Shown: positions 10,089 to 20,074 of the stretch, one piece after another
How the letters are laid out: each line of letters starts with the position of its first letter
Position numbering within the stretch: position 1 is the first letter of the stretch
Source of the DNA: Candidatus Pelagibacter communis
GTDB lineage: Bacteria > Pseudomonadota > Alphaproteobacteria > Pelagibacterales > Pelagibacteraceae
Length of the DNA: 64,000 bases
NCBI RefSeq assembly: GCF_012932795.1
Contig: NZ_LANA01000002.1
Location: 421,500-485,499 of the forward strand
Direction of reading: 5' to 3'
The notes under the pieces: model-generated
The model's database searches: none
Told to the model about the DNA's origin: nothing
What the model saw: the letters and a program-made list of their open reading frames with translations, nothing else
Position numbers and translations under genes: made by a program

Positions 10089-12470
10089 TTATTGAATGCT
10101 GGCTTGAGTTTTATCATCAGATTTAGATATCTTTTCAACCTCAACCCACTCAACTCTTTTTAATTCTTTAGTTAAAGCTATTTTTAAAACTTCATCAGCA
10201 TGCTCAACCGGTGTTATTTTAATATCATCAATAATTTTTTTAGGCATGTCAACTAGATCTTTTTCATTATCTTTGGGAATTAGAACTTGTTTAATTCCAG
10301 CTCTGTGTGCTGCTAGTAATTTTTCTTTTAATCCACCGATTGGTAAAACTTGCCCTGTTAATGTTACTTCACCAGTCATAGCAATATCTCTTCTTACTGG
10401 ATTATCAGTGATCGCAGATACTATCGATGTAACCATTCCAATACCAGCTGATGGTCCATCTTTAGGAGTGGCACCTTCGGGCACATGAATATGAAAATCT
10501 TTTTTTTCAAACAGAGGTGGAATAATTCCATATTCTAAACTTTTAGATCTAATAAAAGATTTTGCAGCTTTAATAGACTCTTGCATTACATCGCCAAGTT
10601 TACCAGTAATTTGCATTCTACCTTTACCAGGCATTATAACAGTTTCAATCTTCAGAATTTCACCACCATACTCCGTCCAGGCTAAACCTGTAACTACACC
10701 AATTTTATCTTCATTTTCAAGTTCTCCAAATTTAAATTTTTGTATTCCTAGATAGTCAGATAGATTTTTTAGATCAATTTTAACTTCTTTTTCTTCACCA
10801 GTTACAACTTTTTTAACAACTTTTCTTGCTACTTTTGAAATTTCTCTCTCTAAATTTCTGACTCCAGATTCTTTTGTATAACTTCTAATAATCTCTTTAA
10901 TAATATCTTCAGATAGTGTCATTTCTTTTTCTTTAACACCGTTATCTTTAATTTGTTTTGGTAAAAGATATTTATTTGCAATATTAATTTTTTCATCTTC
11001 TGTGTAACCAGCTAATCGAATTACCTCCATTCTGTCTAAAAGTGGTGGTAAAATATTTAGCGTATTTGCTGTTGTTACAAACATAACATCTGATAAATCA
11101 TAATCTACTTCAAGGTAATGGTCGTTAAATGTTGAATTTTGTTCAGGGTCCAATGCTTCCAATAAGGCGGAAGATGGGTCACCTCTATAATCATTTCCAA
11201 TTTTATCTATTTCATCAAGAAGAATTAAAGGATTTTTTGTACCAGCCTTTTTCATCATTTGAATAATTTTTCCGGGTAATGATCCTATATAAGTTCTTCT
11301 ATGACCTCTAATTTCAGCTTCATCACGCATACCACCTACTGAAACTCTAACAAATTCTCTATTTGTGGCTTTTGCAATAGATTTACCTAGAGATGTTTTT
11401 CCTACACCTGGAGGGCCTACTAGACATAAAATCGGGCCTTTTATTTTTTCCATTCTTTTTTGCACTGCTAAAAATTCAATAATTCTTTCTTTTACTTTTT
11501 CCAATCCAAAATGATCAGCATCTAGTACGGCAAGGGCTTTTTTAAGATCAATAGCAACTTCACTTTTTTTAAACCAAGGCAAATCAATCATCCAATCAAG
11601 ATAGTTTCTAATAACTGTAGCCTCTGCAGACATTGGACTCATATTTTTTAATTTTTTAAGTTCTGCCAAACATTTTTTTTCAACGTCTTTTGGCATTTTA
11701 GCTTTTAAAATTGACTTATTTAAGCTTGATGTTTCATCCTTACCATCTTCAATTTCACCTAATTCTTTCTGAATAGCCTTAAGCTGCTCATTTAAGTAAT
11801 ACTCTCGTTGAGTTTTTTCCATTTGAGTTTTCACTCTTCCTCTAATTCTTTTTTCGACTCCAATTATACTAGTTTCATTTTCCATAATTTTAATTATAGA
11901 ATTAAGTCTTTTCTTAACATCAATTGTTTCAAAAATTTGTTGTTTTTCAGAAATTGTAGCTGTTAAGTGGGATGCAATATTGTCAGCTATATGTGATGCA
12001 TCAGCTAATTTTTTTATATTATTAATTGTTTCACTTGAAACTTTTTTATTAATTGATGTTAACTTTTCAAGTCTCCTAACAGCAGTCATTGCTAGTGGAA
12101 TTAAGTCTTCATCTTTAGAAACAACATCATGAAAATGAGCATATTCACAAACTATGAACTTATCATTATCCTTAAAATCTAATATCTTAACTCTTTTACT
12201 TCCTTCGACCAAAACTTTTACTGTTCCATCTGGTAATTTTAATAATTGTAAGATATTTCCTTCACAACCATACGTGAAAACGTCAGTTTTTTTTGGGTCA
12301 TCTACTTCAGAGTTTATTTGTGTAACAAGAACTATTTTTTTATCTTTTTTCATTACCTCGTTTAAGGCTGAGATTGATTTATCTCTCCCAACAAACAATG
12401 GAATTACCATGTTAGGGAACACAACAATGTCTCTTAAAGGTAATAATGGTTTTTCAATTTTAACGTCCAT
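10089..12470 (-). CDS. lon: ATP-dependent protease Lon
   Basis: A 793-residue cytoplasmic AAA+ serine protease that degrades misfolded and regulatory proteins. The order is the LON substrate-binding domain (starting [20 protein letters not shown]), a helical linker, the AAA+ module with Walker [10 protein letters not shown] near residue 355 and Walker B ILLDEIDK, and the protease domain. The protease domain has catalytic Ser674 (PKDGPSAG) and Lys717 (GGLKEK). The length is as in E. coli (784). It is the last gene of the tig-clpP-clpX-lon series on this strand, 62 bases after clpX. Confidence 0.98.
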   Translation of the reverse strand: MDVKIEKPLLPLRDIVVFPNMVIPLFVGRDKSISALNEVMKKDKKIVLVTQINSEVDDPKKTDVFTYGCEGNILQLLKLPDGTVKVLVEGSKRVKILDFKDNDKFIVCEYAHFHDVVSKDEDLIPLAMTAVRRLEKLTSINKKVSSETINNIKKLADASHIADNIASHLTATISEKQQIFETIDVKKRLNSIIKIMENETSIIGVEKRIRGRVKTQMEKTQREYYLNEQLKAIQKELGEIEDGKDETSSLNKSILKAKMPKDVEKKCLAELKKLKNMSPMSAEATVIRNYLDWMIDLPWFKKSEVAIDLKKALAVLDADHFGLEKVKERIIEFLAVQKRMEKIKGPILCLVGPPGVGKTSLGKSIAKATNREFVRVSVGGMRDEAEIRGHRRTYIGSLPGKIIQMMKKAGTKNPLILLDEIDKIGNDYRGDPSSALLEALDPEQNSTFNDHYLEVDYDLSDVMFVTTANTLNILPPLLDRMEVIRLAGYTEDEKINIANKYLLPKQIKDNGVKEKEMTLSEDIIKEIIRSYTKESGVRNLEREISKVARKVVKKVVTGEEKEVKIDLKNLSDYLGIQKFKFGELENEDKIGVVTGLAWTEYGGEILKIETVIMPGKGRMQITGKLGDVMQESIKAAKSFIRSKSLEYGIIPPLFEKKDFHIHVPEGATPKDGPSAGIGMVTSIVSAITDNPVRRDIAMTGEVTLTGQVLPIGGLKEKLLAAHRAGIKQVLIPKDNEKDLVDMPKKIIDDIKITPVEHADEVLKIALTKELKRVEWVEVEKISKSDDKTQASIQ

Positions 12471-12532
12471 GCTTTAAATATGGATATTAAATAAAATATT
12501 GCAATAGCTATTTATTAGTTATTAACGGTAAA

Positions 12533-13801
12533 TTAAGCCGCAGTTGTTTTGTCTGTCTTTGTTTTACTGTTATTTTTTGAATGAACTAAAATTGGCTGGG
12601 TTAAACCTTTTGCGGCACTAGCATCAACAATAACCTCTTCAATATTTTCTTGACTTGGTAAATCGTACATTGTTTTTAACAAAATATTTTCTAGGATTGA
12701 TCTAAGGCCTCTTGCACCAGTTTTTTTATTAATTGCCTTTTGTGCAATTTCTTTAACTGCATTATCTTTAAAATTTAATTTAGCACCATCTAGCTTAAAT
12801 AATTCTTGATATTGTTTGATTAAAGAATTTTTTGGTTCTTGCAATATTTTAACTAAAGATTTTTCATCAAGATCTTCTAAAGTTGCTATCATTGGCAACC
12901 TTCCGATAAATTCAGGTATTAAACCATATCGTAATAGATCTTCAGGTTCTAAGCTCTTCATCCATTCACCAGTTTTTTTATCATCTATTTTTTTAACATT
13001 GGCACCAAAACCAATTGATGTACCCTTGTCTCTTTGAGAAATTATTTTATCTAAACCAGCAAAAGCTCCTCCACAAATAAATAAGATATTAGTTGTGTCT
13101 ACTTGCAAAAATTCTTGCTGTGGATGTTTTCTTCCTCCTTGAGGTGGAACACTTGCAACAGTTCCTTCCATAATTTTTAATAAAGCTTGCTGAACACCCT
13201 CACCAGAAACATCTCGAGTTATTGATGGATTTTCGGACTTTCTACTAATTTTATCTACTTCATCAATATAAACAATTCCTCTTTGAGCTTTTTCAACATT
13301 ATAATCTGCTGCTTGTAATAGTTTTAAAATAATATTTTCAACATCTTCGCCAACATAACCCGCTTCTGTCAATGTTGTAGCATCTGCCATTGTAAAAGGG
13401 ACATCTAAAATTCTAGCTAATGTTTGAGCTAATAAAGTTTTTCCACAACCAGTAGGCCCAACCAAAAGAATGTTAGATTTAGAAAGCTCAACTGTTTTGC
13501 TAGTTTTGCTTTCATAATTAAGTCTTTTATAATGATTATGAACTGCTACTGATAAAACTTTTTTTGCATGGGGTTGGCCAATAACATAATCGTCTAACAC
13601 TGAACAAATTTCTTTAGGTGGCGGGAGCCCATCCTGATGTTTAACAAAAGTATCTTTGCTTTCTTCTTTAATGATGTCCATACAAAGCTCGACACATTCG
13701 TCACAAATAAATACAGTTGGCCCCGCAATTAATTTTCTAACTTCATGTTGGCTTTTGCCACAGAATGAACAGTAAAGAATATTTTTATTGTTATTAGTCA
13801 T
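12533..13801 (-). CDS. clpX: ATP-dependent Clp protease ATP-binding subunit ClpX
   Basis: A 422-residue AAA+ unfoldase that recognises tagged substrates and feeds them to ClpP. The N-terminal C4 zinc finger is complete (Cys11, 14, 33, 36). Walker A is GPTGCGKT near residue 118, the pore loop GYVGED follows, and Walker B is IVYIDEVDK. The ClpP-docking loop contains IGFG, matching the IGF motif. The gene lies between clpP (90 bases upstream) and lon. The C-terminal tail is Lys/Thr-rich. Confidence 0.98.
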   Translation of the reverse strand: MTNNNKNILYCSFCGKSQHEVRKLIAGPTVFICDECVELCMDIIKEESKDTFVKHQDGLPPPKEICSVLDDYVIGQPHAKKVLSVAVHNHYKRLNYESKTSKTVELSKSNILLVGPTGCGKTLLAQTLARILDVPFTMADATTLTEAGYVGEDVENIILKLLQAADYNVEKAQRGIVYIDEVDKISRKSENPSITRDVSGEGVQQALLKIMEGTVASVPPQGGRKHPQQEFLQVDTTNILFICGGAFAGLDKIISQRDKGTSIGFGANVKKIDDKKTGEWMKSLEPEDLLRYGLIPEFIGRLPMIATLEDLDEKSLVKILQEPKNSLIKQYQELFKLDGAKLNFKDNAVKEIAQKAINKKTGARGLRSILENILLKTMYDLPSQENIEEVIVDASAAKGLTQPILVHSKNNSKTKTDKTTAA

Positions 13802-13890
13802 AAATTTATAAACGAATCAATTAAAGTACTTTAATATAGAAGACTCATACTAATCAAGTACACGTTTAGAAATTATCAAGATATTGTATG

Positions 13891-14523
13891 TTATGCTCTA
13901 TTTTCAACTACTTCGTCTATTAAACCAAAGTCTTTAGCTGTTTGGGGAGTCATAAAGTTATCTCTCTCAAGAGCTTTTTTAACATCATCAACTGATTTGC
14001 TAGTATGTTTAGAATAAATTTCATTAAGTCGTTTTTTTAAGGCTAAAACTTCATTGGCGTGAATTTCAATATCTGTTGCTTGTCCTTGAAATCCAGCTGA
14101 TGGTTGATGTACCATTATTCTTGAATTTGGTAACGAAAATCTTTTACCTTTTTTTCCTGCAGCCAATAAAAAAGACCCCATTGAAGCTGCTTGACCAATG
14201 CATAGTGTTGAAATATCTGGTTTAACATATTGCATTGTATCATAAATACCTAAACCTGCTGTAACTAGCCCTCCAGGACTATTAATATATAAATTAATTT
14301 CTTTTTTTGGATCTTCAGATTCTAAAAATAAAAGCTGTGCTGTAACTAATGATGCAACATTGTCATTGATTGGTCCTACTAAAAATATAATTCTTTCTTT
14401 TAAAAGTCTTGAATAAATATCGTAAGCTCGCTCACCTTTGTTGGATTGCTCTACAACCATTGGAACTAAGTTGTTCATTTCTTCAGAATAATAATTTGTC
14501 ATAAGTTGATTCTTTTCAATCAT
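13891..14523 (-). CDS. clpP: ATP-dependent Clp protease proteolytic subunit ClpP
   Basis: A 210-residue serine peptidase that forms the tetradecameric chamber used by ClpX. The catalytic triad is Ser114 (AASMG), His139 (MVHQPS) and Asp188 (ERDNFMT). NSPGG near residue 81 forms the oxyanion region. The N-terminal 15 residues are probably propeptide. It lies 11 bases after tig, so it is probably co-transcribed with it. Confidence 0.98.
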   Translation of the reverse strand: MIEKNQLMTNYYSEEMNNLVPMVVEQSNKGERAYDIYSRLLKERIIFLVGPINDNVASLVTAQLLFLESEDPKKEINLYINSPGGLVTAGLGIYDTMQYVKPDISTLCIGQAASMGSFLLAAGKKGKRFSLPNSRIMVHQPSAGFQGQATDIEIHANEVLALKKRLNEIYSKHTSKSVDDVKKALERDNFMTPQTAKDFGLIDEVVENRA

Positions 14524-14534
14524 ACAACTTGTGA

Positions 14535-15956
14535 TTACTTTTTGCTAACTTTTTTTTTTTTAGTTTCTTTAATTTTTGTAGTTTTTGGCTTTGCTGTAGC
14601 TTTTTTAGCTATAGTTTTTTTATCATTATCTTTTTTTTCTTTAGGATTTTCATTATCATGATCTTGTTTTTGGTGTTCTTTTAAAATTTTTTCTGCTTCT
14701 TCTTTGGTGATTTCTTTTTTATTTGGTTTTGATTTTGTTTTAATCAAATCAATGATTTTTTCTTCATAAACGGTTCCTCTTAAGCTAGCTAAAGCAGATG
14801 GATTTTTTTGATAAAACTCCATAACCATTTTCTCTTGACCAGGCATCATCCTCAGCTGTTTTTGCACTTCTGCTTGAACTTCTTGTTCAGTAACTTTAAT
14901 TTTATTTTGTTCACCAAACTCATTTAAAATTAATCCTACTTTAATTCTTTTTTTTGCAATACTTTCAAAATTTTTTTTACTTTTTTTAACATCTTCTTCA
15001 CTCATTCCTTGAGACAAAATTTTAACTTCTTCTTCAATGAGATTGCCTGGAATTTCATCTACTTTAAAATTTTCAACTTCTTTTAAAATCTGAGTTTTAG
15101 CTAATTTATCTAATGAATTTTTATACTCATCATTAATTTGTTTTGAAACTAATAATTTTAAATCTACAAGATCTTTTGCCCCTAAATTTTTTGCAAAAAC
15201 ATCATCAATTTTTACACCTTCGGGTTTTTTTATAGCTAAAATTTTACAGGCAAATTTAGCTTTTTTATTTGCATATTCTTTTTGAGGATAATTTTCTGGG
15301 AGTACTGCTTCAACAAATTTTTCATCATTTTTTTTTACTCCTAGCAATTGCTTATCAAAACCCTTAATAAATAAGTCCTTACCAAGTATTAATTGTGTAT
15401 TCTTTCCTTCATCACCTTTAAAATCCTTTCCATCTATTGTAGCTTTATAATCAAAGGTCACTGAATTACCATCGATTGCTTTAATATCATCTGCAACATC
15501 AATGAAATTGTTTTGGTTTTTTGCTATTTCTGCAATTCTTTTATCAGTCTCTTTTGCATCAATTTTAACGGTATATTCATCAAATTTTATATTTTCTAAT
15601 GATTTAATTTCAACTTTAGGAAGTTCTGTTACAGAAATGGTATACTCTAAGTCTTTATCTTCACCATAAGTTTTCAAATCTAGTTTGGGTTGACCAGCCG
15701 GTTTTATTTTATTATCTTCTAGTGCTTTAGTTGATGATTCTTTTAAAACCTTATCTAAAACCTCTCCAAAAATTGCTTTTCCAAATTGTCTTTTAAGAAT
15801 TTCTCTTGGAACTTTTCCTGGTCTAAATCCTTTTAAATTTACTGTATTTTTAATTTCCTCATATTTTTCATCCATATGAGTGTTCATAGTTTTTTTATCT
15901 ATAAAAACTTTAATGTCTTTATTTAAACCTTTTATATTTTCTATTGTTACTTTCAT
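14535..15956 (-). CDS. tig: Trigger factor
   Basis: A 473-residue ribosome-bound chaperone and peptidyl-prolyl isomerase. The N-terminal ribosome-docking motif GFRPGKVP is present, followed by an FKBP-like domain around residues 155-240 and the helical C-terminal chaperone region. I place the start at the ATG at 15954-15956 ([14 protein letters not shown]). The open frame runs 18 codons further upstream, but that part enters tRNA-Leu and has no family counterpart. The last 60 or so residues are an unusually Lys/Thr/Ala-rich tail, longer than in E. coli (432 residues). Confidence 0.95.
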   Translation of the reverse strand: MKVTIENIKGLNKDIKVFIDKKTMNTHMDEKYEEIKNTVNLKGFRPGKVPREILKRQFGKAIFGEVLDKVLKESSTKALEDNKIKPAGQPKLDLKTYGEDKDLEYTISVTELPKVEIKSLENIKFDEYTVKIDAKETDKRIAEIAKNQNNFIDVADDIKAIDGNSVTFDYKATIDGKDFKGDEGKNTQLILGKDLFIKGFDKQLLGVKKNDEKFVEAVLPENYPQKEYANKKAKFACKILAIKKPEGVKIDDVFAKNLGAKDLVDLKLLVSKQINDEYKNSLDKLAKTQILKEVENFKVDEIPGNLIEEEVKILSQGMSEEDVKKSKKNFESIAKKRIKVGLILNEFGEQNKIKVTEQEVQAEVQKQLRMMPGQEKMVMEFYQKNPSALASLRGTVYEEKIIDLIKTKSKPNKKEITKEEAEKILKEHQKQDHDNENPKEKKDNDKKTIAKKATAKPKTTKIKETKKKKVSKK

Positions 15957-15971
15957 AATTTTATCAGTTTC

Positions 15972-16056
15972 TGGTAGGCGAAAAAGGACTCGAACCTTCA
16001 CATCTTTCAATACTGGTTCCTAAGACCAGCGCGTCTACCAATTCCGCCATTCGCCC
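15972..16056 (-). tRNA. tRNA-Leu (anticodon UAG)
   Basis: A class II tRNA read on the minus strand. The acceptor GGGCGAA pairs with TTCGCCT (one G-T pair). The anticodon stem CTGGT/ACCAG frames loop CTTAGGA, giving anticodon TAG. A long variable arm follows (around ATTGAAAGATGT), then T arm GGTTCGAGTCC, discriminator A and an encoded CCA. It lies 15 bases upstream of the tig start chosen here. Confidence 0.95.
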
Positions 16057-16157
16057 AGAATTTAAATGGTTTTATATATTATTGCTATCATTTGTCCAAT
16101 GACAATAATTATTAAATATATTAATAATCAAATATATTTACTGATAATTTAAAAAAT

Positions 16158-16406
16158 ATGATTATTTCACCCTGTATAAGTATATGCAAAACAGATCCTC
16201 AAACAGGCTTCTGTTATGGATGTGGAAGAAACAATGAAGAAAAAAAAAAATGGAAACAAGAAAGCACTAGTAATCAGTGGAAAAATGATAATTTAACCCA
16301 TATTCAAAAAAGGCTGACTGGCTGGCAATTAGAGAGTTTTAAAGATTCATATAAACATAAAATAGAAAATGGTATCTCTCTTTTCAAAAAAAATTTAATA
16401 AAATGA
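16158..16406 (+). CDS. DUF1289 family small protein
   Basis: An 82-residue protein with the DUF1289 pattern: CISICKTDPQTGFCYGCGR near the start, with four cysteines (Cys6, 10, 19, 22), followed by a charged helical region containing W. The cysteine arrangement suggests metal or iron-sulfur binding, but the function of the family is unknown. The stop overlaps the ATG of the next small gene (ATGA at 16403-16406), so the two are probably translated together. Confidence 0.85.
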   Translation: MIISPCISICKTDPQTGFCYGCGRNNEEKKKWKQESTSNQWKNDNLTHIQKRLTGWQLESFKDSYKHKIENGISLFKKNLIK

Positions 16407-16576
16407 ATAAATCAATTATTTTTACTATAATTTATATAATTGGAATAATAGTTGGTGCCCTATTTTTAGATATATGGGGCTCTGAAGTATCATTAATAAA
16501 AAATGTTGCAGTATTTATTTGGACAATTATTTTTTTAATTACACTTTTTTATACAGATAAAAATGAAAAGAAATAA
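16403..16576 (+). CDS. Small membrane protein (57 residues)
   Basis: Begins with the ATGA overlap on the DUF1289 gene and ends 14 bases inside the next ORF. The 57-residue product is almost entirely two hydrophobic helices joined by a short polar turn (LDIWGSEVSLIKN), with a charged C-terminus (YTDKNEKK). The spacing on both sides argues for a real gene in a three-gene unit. I do not recognise the family. Confidence 0.6.
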   Translation: MNKSIIFTIIYIIGIIVGALFLDIWGSEVSLIKNVAVFIWTIIFLITLFYTDKNEKK

Positions 16577-16997
16577 TTTTAACATTAAATTTTTTATTTT
16601 TTATTTTTTATTTATTGGTTTTCAAACAACAGTTTATTCTGAAGTAATGCATTTAACTGGGTGCAAAAACCTTATGCATAGTTTTGTTAAGAATGAGTAT
16701 ATCTTAGATTTTAATAAATCTTTAATGACAAGAAATTTTGTTTATGACAATAAAACTTATAAAAAACTTAAATTAACAGATTTAAGTATTAAAAAAGAAA
16801 ACTCTATAGAAAAATTTATTTATGAAGATAATAACTTATTTTTGACAGATAAAGTTGGTTATCCACAATTTTATACTCAATTAGTTTTTGAAAAAAATAA
16901 TCTAGTGATAAAAATTAAAACTGTAATTAATAATGAAGAAGGTCTGAGAAAAGTATCAACATGTAAAAATGTAGAGGTTTTTGAGAAAGAGAGTTAA
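16563..16997 (+). CDS. Hypothetical secreted protein
   Basis: A 144-residue protein with an N-terminal signal peptide: Lys/Arg start, a hydrophobic core of Phe, Ile and Leu over residues 9-20, and probable cleavage near VYSE. The mature part is about 118 residues, Lys/Asn-rich, with two cysteines (in GCKN and TCKN) that could form a disulfide. It probably acts in the periplasm. No family is recognised. The start overlaps the upstream small membrane gene by 14 bases; the end overlaps a small minus-strand ORF by 4. Confidence 0.65.
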   Translation: MKRNNFNIKFFIFYFLFIGFQTTVYSEVMHLTGCKNLMHSFVKNEYILDFNKSLMTRNFVYDNKTYKKLKLTDLSIKKENSIEKFIYEDNNLFLTDKVGYPQFYTQLVFEKNNLVIKIKTVINNEEGLRKVSTCKNVEVFEKES

Positions 16998-17140
16998 GAT
17001 TTTTTCTTTGTATTGCTAATTTTATTAGACTTAATAATAAAATTTATTTTTTTTGATCCAAATTTTGTATTTGTAATATTGCTTCTATGTTTAGCAAAAG
17101 CTTGTTTTTGAGCTAACTTCATTGCTTTTTTTGATGACAT
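16994..17140 (-). CDS. Possible small Lys-rich protein (48 residues)
   Basis: An open frame from ATG at 17140 to TAA at 16994 encodes 48 residues with many Lys and few acidic residues, starting MSSKKAMKLAQKQAFAKHRS. It fills the gap between two plus-strand genes and converges on the upstream one with a 4-base overlap. The gapless fit and protein-like composition suggest a real gene, but AT-rich DNA gives Lys-rich ORFs by chance. It could bind nucleic acid; no family is recognised. Confidence 0.4.
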   Translation of the reverse strand: MSSKKAMKLAQKQAFAKHRSNITNTKFGSKKINFIIKSNKISNTKKKS

Positions 17141-17186
17141 ATAATTATTCTATATTTTTTAATAATAAAATATAGTTCTAATCGTT

Positions 17187-17861
17187 ATGACTCTTAAATT
17201 TAAGAAATTAAATAATACAATAATTAAATGTAAAAAATGTCCTAGGTTAATAAAATTTAGTAAAATAATTTCAGTCAAAAAAAGGAAGCATAACATATCA
17301 GAGGTTTATTGGGGAAAACCTGTGACTGGGTTCGGAGATATTAATGCAAAATTAATGATTATTGGTTTAGCACCAGCCGCACATGGCGGTACAAGAACTG
17401 GAAGAGCATTCACTGGAGATAAGTCTGGAGATTTTTTATTTAGTTGCCTTTATAAAACGGGGATATCCAATCTACCTACATCTACACATATTAAGGATGG
17501 TCTTAAAATTTACAGTACCTATATTACCAATATACTAAAATGTGTTCCTCCTGGTGATAAACCATTAAAGGTAGAGCTAGATAACTGCTCAAATTATTTT
17601 AATAATGAAATTCAAAATTTAAAAAAATTAAAAGTTATAATAACCTTAGGCAAAATTGCATTTGATAATTGTATTAAGTTTTATAAAAGAAATTTTAAGA
17701 TTCATCAAAAATTTATATTTAAACATGGTGCTAGATATAAATTACCTGATGGGAAATTTTTAATTCCTTGCTACCATCCTAGTCCACGAAATGTTAATAC
17801 CAAAGTTATTGATAGTAAAAAAATGATAAACTTGCTTAAGATTGCAAAAAAAATAATCTAA
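17187..17861 (+). CDS. Family 5 uracil-DNA glycosylase (UDGb-like)
   Basis: A 224-residue DNA repair enzyme that removes uracil, and probably other deaminated bases, from DNA. The family-5 motif GLAPAAHGG lies at residues 60-68, followed by RTGRAFTGD. The second catalytic motif HPSPRN is near residue 197. Cys15 and Cys18 plus later cysteines could bind the 4Fe-4S cluster typical of UDG families 4 and 5. Family 4 would instead have a GEAPG-type motif. The last 4 bases overlap the convergent ybgC-like gene. Confidence 0.9.
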   Translation: MTLKFKKLNNTIIKCKKCPRLIKFSKIISVKKRKHNISEVYWGKPVTGFGDINAKLMIIGLAPAAHGGTRTGRAFTGDKSGDFLFSCLYKTGISNLPTSTHIKDGLKIYSTYITNILKCVPPGDKPLKVELDNCSNYFNNEIQNLKKLKVIITLGKIAFDNCIKFYKRNFKIHQKFIFKHGARYKLPDGKFLIPCYHPSPRNVNTKVIDSKKMINLLKIAKKII

Positions 17862-18283
17862 ATCTTAATACTGTCACAAAAGTAAGGCTTAAAATCCTGG
17901 AACAATGAACTGGGTATTTTAATGGGTTTACCTTTGCTGTTAACAAAAACTAAATGTACTTTTGCTTCAACTAATAAATCTTCTCCTCTTGAAATAAATT
18001 GATCCATAATAAAAGATGTTTTTGTAATAGATTTAACAAAAGATCTAATATTTAACTCATCTTCAAGATAAGCTGAAATTTTATATTCAATATTACATGA
18101 CTTAACTATTATTAAAGCTCCAAAATCTTTTTTAATTTTTCTATTATTAAAACCTAAAGTAACTAAAGCTTCAGTTCTAGCCCTTTCAAGAAATTTCAAA
18201 TAATTGGCATAATATACAACACCACCTGCGTCTGTGTCCTCATAGTAAACTTTAAGTTTATGATAAAAGTTTTCATGCATCAT
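17858..18283 (-). CDS. ybgC: YbgC-type acyl-CoA thioesterase
   Basis: A 141-residue hotdog-fold thioesterase. The N-terminal EDTDAGGVVYYANYLKFLERA is the YbgC/4HBT signature with its catalytic Asp. In many proteobacteria ybgC leads the tol-pal operon; no tol-pal genes are next to it here, so its cellular role rests on family alone. Two successive ATG codons stand at the start. It converges on the UDG gene with a 4-base overlap. Confidence 0.88.
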   Translation of the reverse strand: MMHENFYHKLKVYYEDTDAGGVVYYANYLKFLERARTEALVTLGFNNRKIKKDFGALIIVKSCNIEYKISAYLEDELNIRSFVKSITKTSFIMDQFISRGEDLLVEAKVHLVFVNSKGKPIKIPSSLFQDFKPYFCDSIKI

Positions 18284-18367
18284 TATATATTAGCAAAAAA
18301 ATTATTATTTAACACTAAACTAAGACATAATATTCTTAATAAAAGTTTATTTAATTTGGTTAATTAG

Positions 18368-18475
18368 TGTAATTGTTTAAATTTTGGTGTACCCGATGCT
18401 ACTCGGATCGAAGATGTTATTGTTGCTATTATTTTATCTCTCTTGAGTAAGGGTCTTAAAAAAATAATTAGATAA
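18368..18475 (+). other. Start-less coding-like stretch in an intergenic gap
   Basis: The gap 18284-18478 has no assigned gene. In one plus frame, from after the TAG at 18365 to TAA at 18473, the translation looks protein-like (GVPDATRIEDVIVAIILSL, then SKGLKKIIR), but no ATG or GTG opens it. An overlapping frame holds a 16-residue ORF from ATG 18396. The core around 18389-18415 is more GC-rich than its surroundings and contains the inverted repeat CCGA/TCGG. It could be a gene remnant, an unusual start, or a small structured RNA. Confidence 0.2.
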
Positions 18476-18478
18476 TTC

Positions 18479-19123
18479 CTATTTCGCCGAAAAATAAATA
18501 TCCTGATAATAAGATACAGCATTTAATTTTGAGTTATCTGTATCTGTCATTATTGCAATTCCAGAAATTTCTGTAACATCTATATCATGAAATTTCATAA
18601 AATGTTCCTTAACATTGGCTTTAACAGTCACCCAGTTATTAAGATTGTTTTTTGTTGAAGATAATACAAAATCAATTGACTTTTTTGTATATGGACTTGG
18701 CCAATTTTTCCCTACATCATTATTACTTGAAAATACGTAATTTATAGCCCTGTTGGATAAAGGCGTAGATCCTGTTTTTTTTATAACAAACACCCTAGCA
18801 GCATAATCATGCCCCTTTTTATTATTTTCTATAATTCCAGGTAGATCTCTCTCAACTTTCCAGGTTATATTAATAAAAGGAGTTTTTAATAGATTAATTT
18901 TAATCTCTTTGCCTAGGCCTGATCCCTTTCCTTGTGCCTCTGCTTTAATAAAATTGCCATTTTCATTAGCACCTAAAGTCCATGTTGTTTCCCCTTTAAT
19001 CTTTTTAACTTTTAATGTTTTAAACTCTTCCTCTGTAAAATCAAAAACTATAGTCTTTTCGGCAAAAACGTCATTGGAGAGTATGGATAAAGCAAATATT
19101 ATTATAAATAAAAAATTTTTCAT
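18479..19123 (-). CDS. DUF3047 family secreted protein
   Basis: A 214-residue protein with a clear signal peptide (hydrophobic core over residues 4-17, cleavage near VFAE). The mature part fits the DUF3047 pattern: an early W-containing beta segment (ITWKVERDLPG), then DYAARVFVI, then AINYVFSS and a late GIAIMTDTDNS with an aromatic tail. It is probably periplasmic. The family is common in proteobacteria but its function is unknown. It stands alone on this strand. Confidence 0.8.
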   Translation of the reverse strand: MKNFLFIIIFALSILSNDVFAEKTIVFDFTEEEFKTLKVKKIKGETTWTLGANENGNFIKAEAQGKGSGLGKEIKINLLKTPFINITWKVERDLPGIIENNKKGHDYAARVFVIKKTGSTPLSNRAINYVFSSNNDVGKNWPSPYTKKSIDFVLSSTKNNLNNWVTVKANVKEHFMKFHDIDVTEISGIAIMTDTDNSKLNAVSYYQDIYFSAK

Positions 19124-19215
19124 TAAAGGGATGTATAGCTATTAATTATTAAAAAACAACATTTGAACATATTTTAAACATTCTAAGATCAGTATTGAAG
19201 ATTATAAAAAAAAAA

Positions 19216-19334
19216 TGAAATCAATTTCAATATTTTTTCTTCTAATTTATTGGTCAATAATTTTGTTGGCTCCCGTAATCTCTAAAGAAAATAAAATTGA
19301 TATAAAAGCAATCAAAACAGTACTTAATAAGTAG
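19216..19334 (+). pseudogene. Possible broken gene for a short secreted peptide
   Basis: From ATG 19216 a signal-peptide-like sequence is read (MKSISIFFLLIYWSI), but this frame stops at 19276. One frame over, the sequence continues plausibly as LLAPVISKENKIDIKAIKTV to TAG at 19334. A single-base change near 19260 would join both halves into a peptide of about 39 residues. It could be a decayed gene, a sequencing error, or chance. It lies in the 200-base gap between the DUF3047 and SDR genes. Confidence 0.25.
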
Positions 19335-20070
19335 ATCTACCACCACTAATGTCAAAAACTGCAGCAGTTGAAAATGAATTTTCCTCTGATGAAAGCCAAC
19401 AGATTAACGACGTGAATTCGTCTATTTCTAAAAATCTACCCCTTGGTACTTTTGAAAGCATTCTAGCTACGTGCTCTTTTGACATTTGATCTAAAATTCT
19501 AGTCTTAGCACCTGCTGGTGTCACTGCATTAACTGCAATATTTTTATCAGCCAATTCTTTGCCTAATGATTTAGTCAATCCAATGGCTCCTGCTTTAGCT
19601 GAGCTATAAGCGCTTGCATTTGCATTACCATCTTTTCCAGCAACAGAAGCAACATTAACAATTCTGCCATAATTATTTTTAATCATGTGGGGCACCACAC
19701 ATTTACAGCAATTAAAAGTTCCCATCAAATTAATTTGAACAATTTTATTCCACTCATCTACATCATAATTCCAAAGAGAAGATGTTGATCCAGTAATACC
19801 TGCGTTATTGATTAAAATATCAATATTTGAGGATTCTGCTATTTCATCCACAGTTTCTTTAACATTTTTAAAGTTGGAAACATCAACAACATTATATGAA
19901 AGATTTGGATTATCTATTATTTTGACAGCTTTTTCTAATTCTTTTTCATCAATATCCCAAATGATAGATTTTGCACCAGAGTTTAAAAAGCGTTTAGCAA
20001 TATCCAGGCCAAAACCTTGTGCACCTCCTGTAATAATTGCTGTTTTATTCTTTAGGTCAAATTGATGCAT
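19324..20070 (-). CDS. Short-chain dehydrogenase/reductase
   Basis: A 248-residue NAD(P)-dependent SDR enzyme of the classical, FabG-like type. The Rossmann motif TGGAQGFG is at residues 15-22, NNAG near residue 88, and the catalytic set is Ser in VASVAG plus YSSAK (Tyr and Lys). IIWDID at the end of strand 2 suggests preference for NAD. The C-terminus is SGGRSTY. It lies 4 bases after the NCS1 permease gene, so its substrate may be related to what that permease or the TRAP system imports. The substrate cannot be read from the sequence. Confidence 0.88.
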   Translation of the reverse strand: MHQFDLKNKTAIITGGAQGFGLDIAKRFLNSGAKSIIWDIDEKELEKAVKIIDNPNLSYNVVDVSNFKNVKETVDEIAESSNIDILINNAGITGSTSSLWNYDVDEWNKIVQINLMGTFNCCKCVVPHMIKNNYGRIVNVASVAGKDGNANASAYSSAKAGAIGLTKSLGKELADKNIAVNAVTPAGAKTRILDQMSKEHVARMLSKVPRGRFLEIDEFTSLICWLSSEENSFSTAAVFDISGGRSTY

Positions 20071-20074
20071 AAGA

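Noticed and set aside
15957..16010. Upstream extension of trigger factor to 16010
   Set aside because: It runs into tRNA-Leu; the internal ATG at 15956 gives the family start.
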